Of a DNA stretch of 64,000 nucleotides, positions 17,460-26,045 are shown piece by piece. The first letter of the stretch is position 1. Each line of letters opens with the position of its first letter. Under the pieces are notes generated by a model, which was given only the letters and a program-made list of their open reading frames with translations, was not told where the DNA came from and did no database searches. The stretch comes from an uncultured Lachnospiraceae bacterium (GTDB lineage Bacteria; Bacillota; Clostridia; Lachnospirales; Lachnospiraceae), in contig URXX01000003.1 of assembly GCA_900551895.1 (NCBI GenBank), positions 62,001 through 126,000 of the forward strand, given 5' to 3'. Position numbers and translations under genes: made by a program.

Positions 17460-18755
17460 TTAAATGGCAAGATTTTCTTGAAAAACATTCTTATATTTTG
17501 CCGTTTCTGCCAGTTCTTCCTCAATCCTCAACAGTTGGTTATATTTTGCCGTACGCTCCGAACGACACGGCGCTCCTGTCTTTATCTGTCCTGCATTCAA
17601 TCCGACTGCAATATCCGCTATTACACTGTCCTCCGTTTCGCCAGAGCGGTGGGAAATAATCGCTTTGTATCCTGCATTTTTTGCCGTTTCCACCGCCTTT
17701 ATCGCCTCCGTAAGTGTTCCGATCTGATTTACCTTTATCAAAATGGCATTGGCAATATGCTGTCGGATACCTCTATCCAACCTGTCCGTATTTGTGACAA
17801 ACAAATCATCTCCCACAAGCTGAATATCCTGTCCGAGTCTTGTCGTAAGCAGTTCCCAGCCTTCCCAGTCCTCCTCGTCAAGCGGATCTTCTATGGAAAT
17901 AATCGGGAACTCCGTCAAAAGTTCCTCGTAATAGTCAATCATTTCCTCCGCTGAATATTCTTTTCCCTCTCCTGCAAATATATATTTACTCTCTTCTTTA
18001 TTATATAACTCCGATGCCGCCACATCCAATGCAAGCACAACATCTTTTCCCGCCTTATATCCCGCTGTTTCTATCGCTTTTACGATAAAAAACAGTGCCT
18101 CTTTCGCATCTGCAAGTTCCGGTGCAAAACCGCCCTCATCCCCCACAGCAGTTTCTTTCTTTTCTTCCTTTAAAATACCTTTCAAACGATGATAAACCTC
18201 AGCGCCTATCCGCAATGCTTCCCGAAAACATTTTGCCCCTATGGGCATAATCATAAATTCCTGAATATCAATAGAGTTATCCGCATGGCGTCCGCCGTTT
18301 AAAATATTCATCATCGGAACAGGCATTGTGTCCGCATTAACTCCGCCCAAATACCTGTATAGCGGAATGTCAAGCGCCTTTGCCGCCGTCTTTGCCACTG
18401 CAAGCGAAACGCCCAACATGGCATTTGCCCCTAAATTTGATTTATTTTCCGTTCTATCCATTTTCAGAAGAATACCGTCTATTTTCTCCTGCTCAAAAAC
18501 ATTTATACCGATAATCTCCCTCGCAATCGCATCATTCACATGGTGAACCGCCCTTGTTACCCCAAGACCGTTATATCTCTCATCCCCGTCACGAAGTTCA
18601 ACCGCTTCATATTTCCCTGTAGACGCTCCTGAAGGCACGGACGCTCTCCCCACTATATTTTCTCCCACGAGAACTTCCACCTCGATTGTAGGATTTCCTC
18701 TTGAATCTAAAATTTCTCGTGCGTATATATCTTGAATTGGTAAATTTTTATACAT
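17460..18755 (-). CDS. eno: enolase
   Basis: A 431-residue glycolytic enzyme converting 2-phosphoglycerate to phosphoenolpyruvate. Motifs include ARE(I)LDSRGNPTIEVEV at the N-terminus, GGRHADNSIDIQEFMI, the metal ligands in ALDVAASE, IEDPLDEEDWEGW and GDDLFVTN, and the catalytic lysine in LIKVNQIGTLTEA. It is complete and of normal length, with its own ribosome site; it is the only gene of its transcript before secG. Confidence 0.97.
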   Translation of the reverse strand: MYKNLPIQDIYAREILDSRGNPTIEVEVLVGENIVGRASVPSGASTGKYEAVELRDGDERYNGLGVTRAVHHVNDAIAREIIGINVFEQEKIDGILLKMDRTENKSNLGANAMLGVSLAVAKTAAKALDIPLYRYLGGVNADTMPVPMMNILNGGRHADNSIDIQEFMIMPIGAKCFREALRIGAEVYHRLKGILKEEKKETAVGDEGGFAPELADAKEALFFIVKAIETAGYKAGKDVVLALDVAASELYNKEESKYIFAGEGKEYSAEEMIDYYEELLTEFPIISIEDPLDEEDWEGWELLTTRLGQDIQLVGDDLFVTNTDRLDRGIRQHIANAILIKVNQIGTLTEAIKAVETAKNAGYKAIISHRSGETEDSVIADIAVGLNAGQIKTGAPCRSERTAKYNQLLRIEEELAETAKYKNVFQENLAI

Positions 18756-18809
18756 GATATTTTTCCTCCTTCTGTATCATATTATTACCAAGATATATGT
18801 TCTAATTCG

Positions 18810-18838
18810 TTGACAATTAATATTCGGAGCGTTACAAT
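18810..18838 (+). promoter_or_regulatory. promoter of the YitT-family gene
   Basis: TTGACA, 17 bases, TACAAT, about 40 bases before the ATG at 18878. Confidence 0.7.
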
Positions 18839-18877
18839 TTGAGAAGAAAAAGTAACAAAACATTAAGGGGTATACAA

Positions 18878-19720
18878 ATGAAAACAAAATTAAAATCTTT
18901 CTCTTTACTAACCGGAAGTATTCTTTTAATGGCGGTGGGAATTTATTTTTTCAAATTCTCAAACAACTTCACCTTTGGCGGAATTACAGGTCTTGCCGTT
19001 CTCGTTGCAAAGAGCGGATTTATGAGCGCCGGTGATTTTACTTTCATTATGAATATGGTCCTTCTGTTAATCGGGTTTCTTATTTTAGGAAAAGATTTTG
19101 GTATTATGACTGCCTACTGCAGTATTCTTCTTTCCGTAGCCTTGTCGGCTTTGGAAAGACTCTTCCCAATGACAAAACCGATGACGGATCAGCCTATGTT
19201 AGAATTGATTTTTGCCATTGCACTACCCGCAATCGCATCGGCAGCGCTTTTTAATATGGGAGCATCCAGCGGCGGAACAGATATTCTTGCAATGATTGTA
19301 AAAAAATATACAAGTTTCAATATCGGAAACGCTCTTTTATTAAGTGATATTGTCATTACTTTGCTTGGTTTCTTTGTTTTCGATATCAAAACAGGGCTTT
19401 ATTCCGTTCTCGGACTTGCCGTCCGTTCACTGATGATTGATAATGTGATTGAAAGTATGAACCTAAGTAAATATTTCAATGTTGTTTGCAGCGACCCCGA
19501 ACCAATTTGCGATTTTATCGTTCACGAATTAAATCGAAGTGCAACAACTTGTCTTGCAAAAGGCGCTTTTTCCGGAGATGACCGTTATATTATCTTCACC
19601 GCACTAAACAGGTCGCAGGCAGTAAAATTAAGAAATTTTATCAAACAACAAGAGCCGGGGGCATTTATTCTGATTTCTAATACAAGTGAAATTATCGGTA
19701 AAGGATTTCATTATGTATAA
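18878..19720 (+). CDS. YitT-family membrane protein (DUF2179 C-terminal domain)
   Basis: A 280-residue membrane protein with five or six N-terminal helices (residues about 8-170, including FGGITGLAVL and the GASSGGTDILAMI motif) and a soluble C-terminal DUF2179 domain with the FTALNRSQAVKLRNFI segment. The function of this large Firmicutes family is not established; transport is often presumed. I start at the ATG after AAGGGGTATACAA; the TTG at 18839 overlaps the promoter and cannot be the start. Confidence 0.85.
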   Translation: MKTKLKSFSLLTGSILLMAVGIYFFKFSNNFTFGGITGLAVLVAKSGFMSAGDFTFIMNMVLLLIGFLILGKDFGIMTAYCSILLSVALSALERLFPMTKPMTDQPMLELIFAIALPAIASAALFNMGASSGGTDILAMIVKKYTSFNIGNALLLSDIVITLLGFFVFDIKTGLYSVLGLAVRSLMIDNVIESMNLSKYFNVVCSDPEPICDFIVHELNRSATTCLAKGAFSGDDRYIIFTALNRSQAVKLRNFIKQQEPGAFILISNTSEIIGKGFHYV

Positions 19721-19757
19721 AAACAGGGAAAGTACAATTCGTACTTTCCCCGTTTTA
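19719..19757. terminator. bidirectional terminator
   Basis: A perfect 10-bp stem GGGAAAGTAC/GTACTTTCCC with AATTC loop, A-run before and T-run after, between convergent genes. Confidence 0.85.
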
Positions 19758-19765
19758 TTTATCGC

Positions 19766-21112
19766 TTATTCTATAATCAGTCCTTCTTTTTCCATTACAT
19801 CAATCACTTGATTTACATATTCTTCACACAATTCATGTGTAGCGGCCTCCACCATAACACGAATAACCGGTTCTGTTCCACTTTCTCTCACAAGAATACG
19901 TCCGTCGCTTCCTAATGCTTCCGTTACCTTTTCTACTTCACGGACAACCGCCGGATTTTCTCTTGCCATTTTCTTATCGGAAACTTTTACGTTTTTCAAT
20001 AACTGCGGATAAATCTTCACTTCCTCCGTCAGTCTGCCAAGTGTTTCTTTCTTCTCCAGCATAACTTCCATAAGCAAAAGTGATGTTAAAATTCCGTCTC
20101 CTGTTGTGGCATATTTGCTGAAAATAATATGTCCCGACTGTTCTCCGCCAAGTGAATGATTATTTTGCACCATATTTTCGTAAACGTATTTATCTCCTAC
20201 AGCAGTCTTTTCATACTTCATTCCAACTTTGTCACACGCTTTATATAATCCAATATTAGACATAATCGTTGTAACAATCGTATCGTTGTTTAAACGTCCC
20301 TGCTCTTTTAAATATTTTCCGCAAACATATAAAATCAAATCGCCGTCCACAACTTTTCCGTTTTCATCTACCGCAAGGCATCTGTCTGCATCGCCGTCAT
20401 AAGCAAATCCTACATCTAATTTTTTCTCTTTTACAAATTCCTGCAATGCTTCTATATGAGTTGAACCGCAGCCTCTGTTAATATTCGTTCCGTCCGGCTC
20501 GCTGTGAATAACGTAAGTTTTTGCTCCAAGTGCGTCAAAAACACTTTTGGCGATTGATGAAGCGCTTCCGTTAGAGCAGTCAAGCCCTACTCTCTTATCT
20601 TTGAAAGAACGTGTTGCCATTGCAATCAAATGTCCGATATATCTATTTCTTCCCGCTGAGTAATCAACCGTGCGTCCGATATTTTCTCTTGTTGCCAACG
20701 GAAGTTCTCCGAAAGTTCCGTCAATATATGCCTCCACTTTTTCTTCGACTTCCGCCTCTAATTTGTGGCCCTTTCCATTGATTACTTTAATTCCATTGTC
20801 ATAAAATACATTATGGCTGGCGGAAATCATAATTCCACAATCAAAATCTTCTGTTCTTGTCACATAGGAAACGCTCGGTGTTGTCGTAACATGAAGAAGG
20901 TAAACGTCTGCCCCCGAAGAAGTCAAGCCTGCTGAAAGCGCATCCTCAAACATGTAACTGCTTCTTCTCGTATCTTTCCCGATAACTACCTTTGCTTTAT
21001 GCTCCTGCCCGTAATACCAACCTAAAAAGCGTCCTACTTTAAAAGCGTGTTCCACAGTTAATACAACATTTGCTTCCCCTCTAAAACCGTCTGTTCCAAA
21101 ATATTTTCCCAT
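19766..21112 (-). CDS. glmM: phosphoglucosamine mutase
   Basis: A 448-residue alpha-D-phosphohexomutase converting glucosamine-6-P to glucosamine-1-P for cell-wall UDP-GlcNAc. The phosphoserine loop is MISASHNVF, the metal-binding loop AYDGDADRC, and the phosphate-binding loop VRESGTEPVIRVM. The N-terminus (GKYFGTDGFRG) is typical. The length is normal and the gene stands alone. Confidence 0.95.
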   Translation of the reverse strand: MGKYFGTDGFRGEANVVLTVEHAFKVGRFLGWYYGQEHKAKVVIGKDTRRSSYMFEDALSAGLTSSGADVYLLHVTTTPSVSYVTRTEDFDCGIMISASHNVFYDNGIKVINGKGHKLEAEVEEKVEAYIDGTFGELPLATRENIGRTVDYSAGRNRYIGHLIAMATRSFKDKRVGLDCSNGSASSIAKSVFDALGAKTYVIHSEPDGTNINRGCGSTHIEALQEFVKEKKLDVGFAYDGDADRCLAVDENGKVVDGDLILYVCGKYLKEQGRLNNDTIVTTIMSNIGLYKACDKVGMKYEKTAVGDKYVYENMVQNNHSLGGEQSGHIIFSKYATTGDGILTSLLLMEVMLEKKETLGRLTEEVKIYPQLLKNVKVSDKKMARENPAVVREVEKVTEALGSDGRILVRESGTEPVIRVMVEAATHELCEEYVNQVIDVMEKEGLIIE

Positions 21113-21218
21113 TATTAATTCTCCTTCTTTGTATTATTGTCCTATTTTTTTGCACATTTTTTACTACCATATTATATACTTCTTCCCGAAAATATACAAG
21201 ATTTTTTTTAAAAAAGAT

Positions 21219-21259
21219 TAAAAATGGAATAGCCGCCATTACTCGCGATAATGACGGCT
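21219..21259 (-). terminator. terminator after the broken CPBP gene
   Basis: Minus strand: an 11-bp stem AGCCGTCATTA/TAATGGCGGCT (one G-U) with a seven-base loop, then ATTCCATTTTT. The T-run is seven bases from the stem, so termination may be partial. 21113-21301 otherwise holds only glmM upstream sequence. Confidence 0.5.
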
Positions 21260-21301
21260 GTTCATAAAACAGTTTTTAGTTGTTGTTAATGGTAAGCCCT
21301 T

Positions 21302-21927
21302 TTAAAACATTTTCATAAAATAACTAAGTGTTTTCTCAACAACAAAGAAATGATATGATGCGTGTATAATTGTTGGCAAATATATATTTCCCGAATATGC
21401 ATATAAAAACGAGAAACAATACTGCATCAAAACACCCTCGCAGATGAAATTGATAACACTCAAAATACTAATTGCCGTGCCACCAAGACAATATGCAAAC
21501 AGCAAATGTGTCATCCCATATAAAATGCCACATACGATTGTTCCTTTGTGATTTCCAAGTAAAGTAACCATTCTCGGCCATAAGTACCCAATAAAAATAA
21601 TTTGTTCCGTAAAAAACATCAAACCGAGATAATACACGCTATTTATCAAAAATCATATCCTGCAATTTTTCCGCTTTGTATATTTTCCCAATTCACAAAA
21701 AAGGCAATTACAAATAAGATTACAAATATACCCGCTGTCATTTTCCATTTCTTTGTTGTCAACCCTAATGTATGCAACTTACTCTTATTCATCACTACCA
21801 AAAGCAGAAAAAATACAATCGCAATCGGCATATAGACTTCTCTTTTTGTTAAACTAACAAGAAGTAATGAAACAATTTCAAACAGTGCAACTAAGACAAA
21901 TGCAATCTCTCCGTCTTTTTTCGTCAT
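21302..21927 (-). pseudogene. CPBP (CAAX-like) intramembrane protease, frameshifted
   Basis: Two adjacent frames together make one CPBP-family membrane protein. The first part (21646-21927, 93 residues) holds three helices and stops with GYDF; the second (21302-21649, 115 residues) continues in another frame with no ATG. Adding one T in the T5 run at 21648-21652 restores a continuous reading frame. The protease motifs are also weak: the usual EExxxR reads TEQIIFIGYLWPR, while the GILYGMTHLLF and HASYHF histidine motifs remain. It is probably inactive; a sequencing error in the T run is the alternative. Confidence 0.7.
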
Positions 21928-21996
21928 ATCCTTAAATAATGACGGAGTAAATAAAATTCGCCCAAAAGCACTAGCAAATTATGACAAAAAACCCAT

Positions 21997-23373
21997 TTAT
22001 TTTGCCAATCGGTAAATTGCCTCCAAATATATTTTCAGCCATGTTTCAATTTTACTTACCTCTAAATACTCATTTTTCTCATGCATCACATTCTCCTGCT
22101 CAGGAAGTAATGCCCCAAAGGCAACACAATTCGGCATTGTACGGGCATATGTACACCCTCCGTCCACTTCCGGTTCGGCTTTCATATCTCCCGTAACATC
22201 TCGGTACACCTGCATAAGCGTTTGTACAAGAAAACTATCTTTGTCAATATGTATTCCTTCTATGCAATCCAACAGTTCTGCTTCTATTCCCGTATCTTTA
22301 ATCGCTTTCTGCAACTGTGTCATCACTTCTCCGCATTTGTATGTTACCGGCACACGATTATCCACAGAAAATCGCACTTCTTTGTTCACAACTTCCACTG
22401 TCCCGACATTAAAAGAAAGTACGCCTGACTCTTCATCTGAAAAGCACAATCCTAAATTTTCTCCGTGCAGGCATAAACCGATATATTGCATATAAAGTGA
22501 AGCAATCTGTTCTAAATCGCCTCCTACTTTCAACTCATCTACGGCAAGCATAACGCCTGTAATGGCATTGATCCCATTTTCCACCCATGCTCCGTGAGCC
22601 GCTCGCCCTACAGCAGTCAGTACAATTTTTCCGTTCTCTTCACTAATTTCATATGTACAGCCGCTCTTTGCCGTCCACTCTTCTTTTTGTCTTTCAATCT
22701 CATGTAAATATTTCTTATCTAAACGTACGCTTGCTTTTTCCGGAACAGAATTGACCGCATTTCCTCCCCAAAGAGAAACTTCATCGGAGATTTTTATTTT
22801 CAGACAATATTGCAGTAACCCTTTTTCCGCATATTTTAACGGAAAATCCGCATCGGGTGTAAATGCAATCTGAGGAGGTTCTGCTTTCCTTTTACCAAAG
22901 TAGTATTCCATGCATTTCCAATTCGTTTCCTCGTTCGTTCCGATAATCAGACGAACCTTCTTTTTCAGCGGAACATTCATTTCTTTTAATATACGCATTG
23001 CGTGAAGACAGACAACCATAGGGCCTTTGTTGTCTAAAACCCCTCTTCCATACAGACGTCCGTCAATAATTTGTGGATTGTATGGATCACATATCCAGCC
23101 CTCTCCGCATGGAACAACATCGGCATGGCAAAGAATTCCCAGTGTTTCTTCCCCCTCACCGAAGTCAATATGCCCCGCATAATTATCAAAGTTTTCACTT
23201 GTAAATCCCATATTTTCGCCTAACTCTAAGGCGCACTGAAGCGCTTTTGCAGGTCCTTCTCCAAAAGGCATCCCCTCCTTCGCTTCATCTTCCACGCTGT
23301 TAATGGAACACATTTTGATTATATCTTCCACAATTCTTTCCACAGCATTTTCTAACACTTTCTCCATTTCCAT
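21997..23373 (-). CDS. M20-family dipeptidase (PepV/Sapep-like)
   Basis: A 458-residue metallopeptidase. Metal-site motifs are all present: LCHADVVPCGEGW, VLDNKGP, GTNEETNW, FTPDADFPL, and DGGCTYARTMPN near the end, which identify the PepV/Sapep branch of M20. It probably cleaves dipeptides in the cytoplasm. The start is the ATG behind AAGGAGAG; 13 further codons upstream lack a site. Transcribed alone. Confidence 0.9.
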   Translation of the reverse strand: MEMEKVLENAVERIVEDIIKMCSINSVEDEAKEGMPFGEGPAKALQCALELGENMGFTSENFDNYAGHIDFGEGEETLGILCHADVVPCGEGWICDPYNPQIIDGRLYGRGVLDNKGPMVVCLHAMRILKEMNVPLKKKVRLIIGTNEETNWKCMEYYFGKRKAEPPQIAFTPDADFPLKYAEKGLLQYCLKIKISDEVSLWGGNAVNSVPEKASVRLDKKYLHEIERQKEEWTAKSGCTYEISEENGKIVLTAVGRAAHGAWVENGINAITGVMLAVDELKVGGDLEQIASLYMQYIGLCLHGENLGLCFSDEESGVLSFNVGTVEVVNKEVRFSVDNRVPVTYKCGEVMTQLQKAIKDTGIEAELLDCIEGIHIDKDSFLVQTLMQVYRDVTGDMKAEPEVDGGCTYARTMPNCVAFGALLPEQENVMHEKNEYLEVSKIETWLKIYLEAIYRLAK

Positions 23374-23401
23374 AGTTCTCTCCTTATAAACCCTTTCCTT
23401 T

Positions 23402-23443
23402 TCAAAAAACACCCATAAATTCTCTGTCGAATTTATGAGTGTT
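23402..23443 (-). terminator. terminator after the AICAR transformylase gene
   Basis: Minus-strand 15-bp stem AACACTCATAAATTC/GAATTTATGGGTGTT (one G-U), GACAGA loop, T6 tail; eleven bases past the stop codon. Confidence 0.85.
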
Positions 23444-23453
23444 CTGTCGCTGA

Positions 23454-24629
23454 TTAGTGATGGAATAAACGAATTCCCGTAAATGCCATTGCCATATTAT
23501 ATTTATTGCAAGTTTCGATTACATTGTCATCACGAACGGAACCGCCCGGCTGTGCAATATATTTTACACCACTTTTGTGTGCTCTCTCAATATTATCTCC
23601 GAATGGGAAGAACGCATCCGAACCTAATGCAACATCTGTCATTTTGTCTAACCATGCACGTTTTTCTTCTCTTGTAAATACTTCCGGTTTTACTTTGAAA
23701 ATATTCTGCCATGTTCCTTCTGCCAAAACATCTTCGTACTCATCGCCAATATAAAGGTCGATTGCGTTATCTCTGTCTGCTCTTCCGATTTTATCTACAA
23801 ACTGTAAACCTAAAACCTGCGGAGACTGACGCAGCCACCAGTTATCTGCTTTCTGTCCTGCAAGACGTGTACAGTGGATACGTGACTGCTGTCCTGCACC
23901 GATTCCGATTGCCTGTCCGTCTTTTGCGTAACATACAGAATTTGACTGTGTATATTTTAATGTAATTAAGGCGATTGCCAAATCAATTTTTGCCTGCTCA
24001 GGTATTTCTTTATTTTCTGTAACTACATTCGATAATAATTCATCGTCGATAACAAGTTCATTTCTTCCCTGCTCAAATGTAATTCCGAATACCTCTTTAT
24101 GCTCAATCGGATTTGGTTCGTATGTCGGGTCAATCTCAATAATCGCATAATTTCCTTTTTTCTTCTGCATCAATAATTCCAATGCTTCCGGTTCATATCC
24201 CGGAGCAATTACGCCGTCCGAAACTTCACGTTTAATTAATTTTGCAGTGGCAACGTCACATACGTCTGAAAGAGAAATGAAATCTCCGAAAGAAGACATT
24301 CTGTCCGCTCCTCTCGCTCTCGCATATGCACAGGCAAGCGGAGATAATTCGCCCATATCGTCTACCCAGTAAATTTTTGCCAGTGTATCGTCAAGAGGAA
24401 GTCCAACCCCTGCTCCTGCAGGTGAAACGTGTTTGAAAGAAGTTGCCGCCGGAAGTCCCGTTGCCTTTTTCAGTTCTCTTACTAACTGCCAGCCGTTGAA
24501 CGCATCTAAAAAGTTAATGTATCCCGGTTTTCCGCATAATACTTTAATAGGAAGTTCTCCTTCTTCCATATAAATTCTTGAAGGTTTCTGATTTGGGTTA
24601 CAACCGTATTTTAATTCTAATTCTTTCAT
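23454..24629 (-). CDS. phosphoribosylaminoimidazolecarboxamide formyltransferase (stand-alone)
   Basis: A 391-residue AICAR transformylase, the ninth step of purine synthesis, transferring a formyl group from 10-formyl-THF. The catalytic KH pair is in SFKHVSPAGAGVG; GSDAFFPFGDNIERA and AQPGGSVRDDNVI are the usual C-terminal motifs. The IMP cyclohydrolase half of classical PurH is absent. The next step is provided by a PurO-type enzyme encoded 11 bases upstream, so the pair replaces bifunctional PurH. Confidence 0.92.
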   Translation of the reverse strand: MKELELKYGCNPNQKPSRIYMEEGELPIKVLCGKPGYINFLDAFNGWQLVRELKKATGLPAATSFKHVSPAGAGVGLPLDDTLAKIYWVDDMGELSPLACAYARARGADRMSSFGDFISLSDVCDVATAKLIKREVSDGVIAPGYEPEALELLMQKKKGNYAIIEIDPTYEPNPIEHKEVFGITFEQGRNELVIDDELLSNVVTENKEIPEQAKIDLAIALITLKYTQSNSVCYAKDGQAIGIGAGQQSRIHCTRLAGQKADNWWLRQSPQVLGLQFVDKIGRADRDNAIDLYIGDEYEDVLAEGTWQNIFKVKPEVFTREEKRAWLDKMTDVALGSDAFFPFGDNIERAHKSGVKYIAQPGGSVRDDNVIETCNKYNMAMAFTGIRLFHH

Positions 24630-24640
24630 TTGTTCCTCTC

Positions 24641-25354
24641 CTATTTATTTTTATTTACAATCTTTGTTTCTTCTTTTCCTGTTTCAATATCGATATAACG
24701 CACGAATAAAGATACTTTATTCTCTTCATTTAAACTGTTCCATAACATCTCTGTAAACTGTTCCATATCGTCCATAATAGCAATTCTTTTTGGCTCTCCC
24801 TCAAAACTCGGAAGCGGATTTCCGTCACATTTGTATGTGTGAATGAAATGTCCTTCCCCTGCAATTGCATTTTCATATGCAAATGTGTAGCGGTTGCAAG
24901 CCTCAGGATTTCCATTGTCGCTCTTCAAGATAGACATTGCATAACTGTAATTTCCGTTTTCAATATGTAATATACCTGAAATACGAGGTGTGTAATTTGG
25001 CGCATCCGGTTCAAACTCTCTGCATCTGAGTGACTGCTCAAAAGTCAACTGTTTATCCATTCCCTCGTAAATTGTATCTGTCTGGTCACCGTTTGTTACG
25101 ATTGTCTTATTGCCCAACACTCTTACCGGTGCATAGATAATTAAACTTGGATCTGTTAATTTGGAAGGATCAAATGCCTGTGTGCGAATTCCTCTTCCTT
25201 CTTCTACGAATACACGATTTCTACTATTTTCACTTCTTCCCATAATGAAGTATGCCGTTACCGCTTTCTTTCCGTCCGGAGTTTTTCCGATGATAATTCC
25301 GCGTCCCGGATAAGCATTTCCTTGTAATTCTTTTTCAATTGATAACATTTCCAT
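24641..25354 (-). CDS. purO: IMP cyclohydrolase, PurO type
   Basis: A 237-residue protein of the IMP cyclohydrolase-like (PurO) family, which closes the purine ring of FAICAR to give IMP. Family segments include YPGRGIIIGKTPDGK, YFIMGRSENSRNRVF and PNYTPRISG. PurO was first described in archaea and is unrelated to PurH. It is the first gene of a two-gene operon with a stand-alone AICAR transformylase, so the two complete purine synthesis. A TATAAT box lies near 25402 on the minus strand. Confidence 0.9.
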   Translation of the reverse strand: MEMLSIEKELQGNAYPGRGIIIGKTPDGKKAVTAYFIMGRSENSRNRVFVEEGRGIRTQAFDPSKLTDPSLIIYAPVRVLGNKTIVTNGDQTDTIYEGMDKQLTFEQSLRCREFEPDAPNYTPRISGILHIENGNYSYAMSILKSDNGNPEACNRYTFAYENAIAGEGHFIHTYKCDGNPLPSFEGEPKRIAIMDDMEQFTEMLWNSLNEENKVSLFVRYIDIETGKEETKIVNKNK

Positions 25355-25478
25355 GAATATTCTCCTTTTTTCTTACTGATTGCTATGGTTAGTCCCTTCT
25401 TTTATTATAGCCTACAATACAGTCTGTTTACCAGTAGATTTTACTAATAAGTTTTTATAATGCAAAGTAATAATTCTG

Positions 25479-25982
25479 TTAAAATTGGCGGATTTCAATC
25501 TCATCTCCGTCCTCCAATTTTTGAACAGATTTAATCACTATATAATATCCCGCATTTTCATTTACTTTCACAAACACTCTGTCTCCTGCTTTATGTCCCA
25601 TAAGCGCTTTCCCAATAGGCGACTCCGTACTGATGCGGTTGTCAATGGAATTTCCTCGTACAGTTGTAACAACTTTAAATGTTTCATATTCGTCATCGTC
25701 CTCAAAATATACTTCAACCGCCTTATTAATTCCAACTTCATCTTCTTTTGCGTCATCTTCCACAATCTGCGCCGTTCTAATCATTCTCTGCAGATAACGG
25801 ATACGGCTTTCATTTTTATTTTTATCTTTCTTTGCCGCATGATACTCAAAATTCTCACTTAAATCACCGTGGGCTCTCGCCTCCTTTACCGCCTCCAACG
25901 CTTCTTTTCTCACGACAAGTCTGCGATATTCTATTTCCTCCTCCATTTTTTTAATATCTTCTTCCGTCAACTGATTATACAT
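25479..25982 (-). CDS. greA: transcription elongation factor GreA
   Basis: A 167-residue GreA. The N-terminal coiled coil (about 1-80) has the acidic tip used to rescue backtracked RNA polymerase (HGDLSENFEYHAAK). The C-terminal FKBP-like domain has the IGKALMGHKAGD motif. It follows the LCP gene in the same direction but behind a terminator, so it likely has its own promoter or read-through. Confidence 0.93.
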   Translation of the reverse strand: MYNQLTEEDIKKMEEEIEYRRLVVRKEALEAVKEARAHGDLSENFEYHAAKKDKNKNESRIRYLQRMIRTAQIVEDDAKEDEVGINKAVEVYFEDDDEYETFKVVTTVRGNSIDNRISTESPIGKALMGHKAGDRVFVKVNENAGYYIVIKSVQKLEDGDEIEIRQF

Positions 25983-26000
25983 CTCACTGCTCCCTTTCTT

Positions 26001-26040
26001 ATAAAAAACTGATGAGAATATATATTCCCACCAGTTTTAT
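26001..26040 (-). terminator. terminator after the LCP gene
   Basis: Minus-strand stem AAACTGGTGGGAATA/TATTCTCATCAGTTT with two G-U or mismatch positions and a T6 tail. Confidence 0.8.
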
Positions 26041-26045
26041 TTCAT

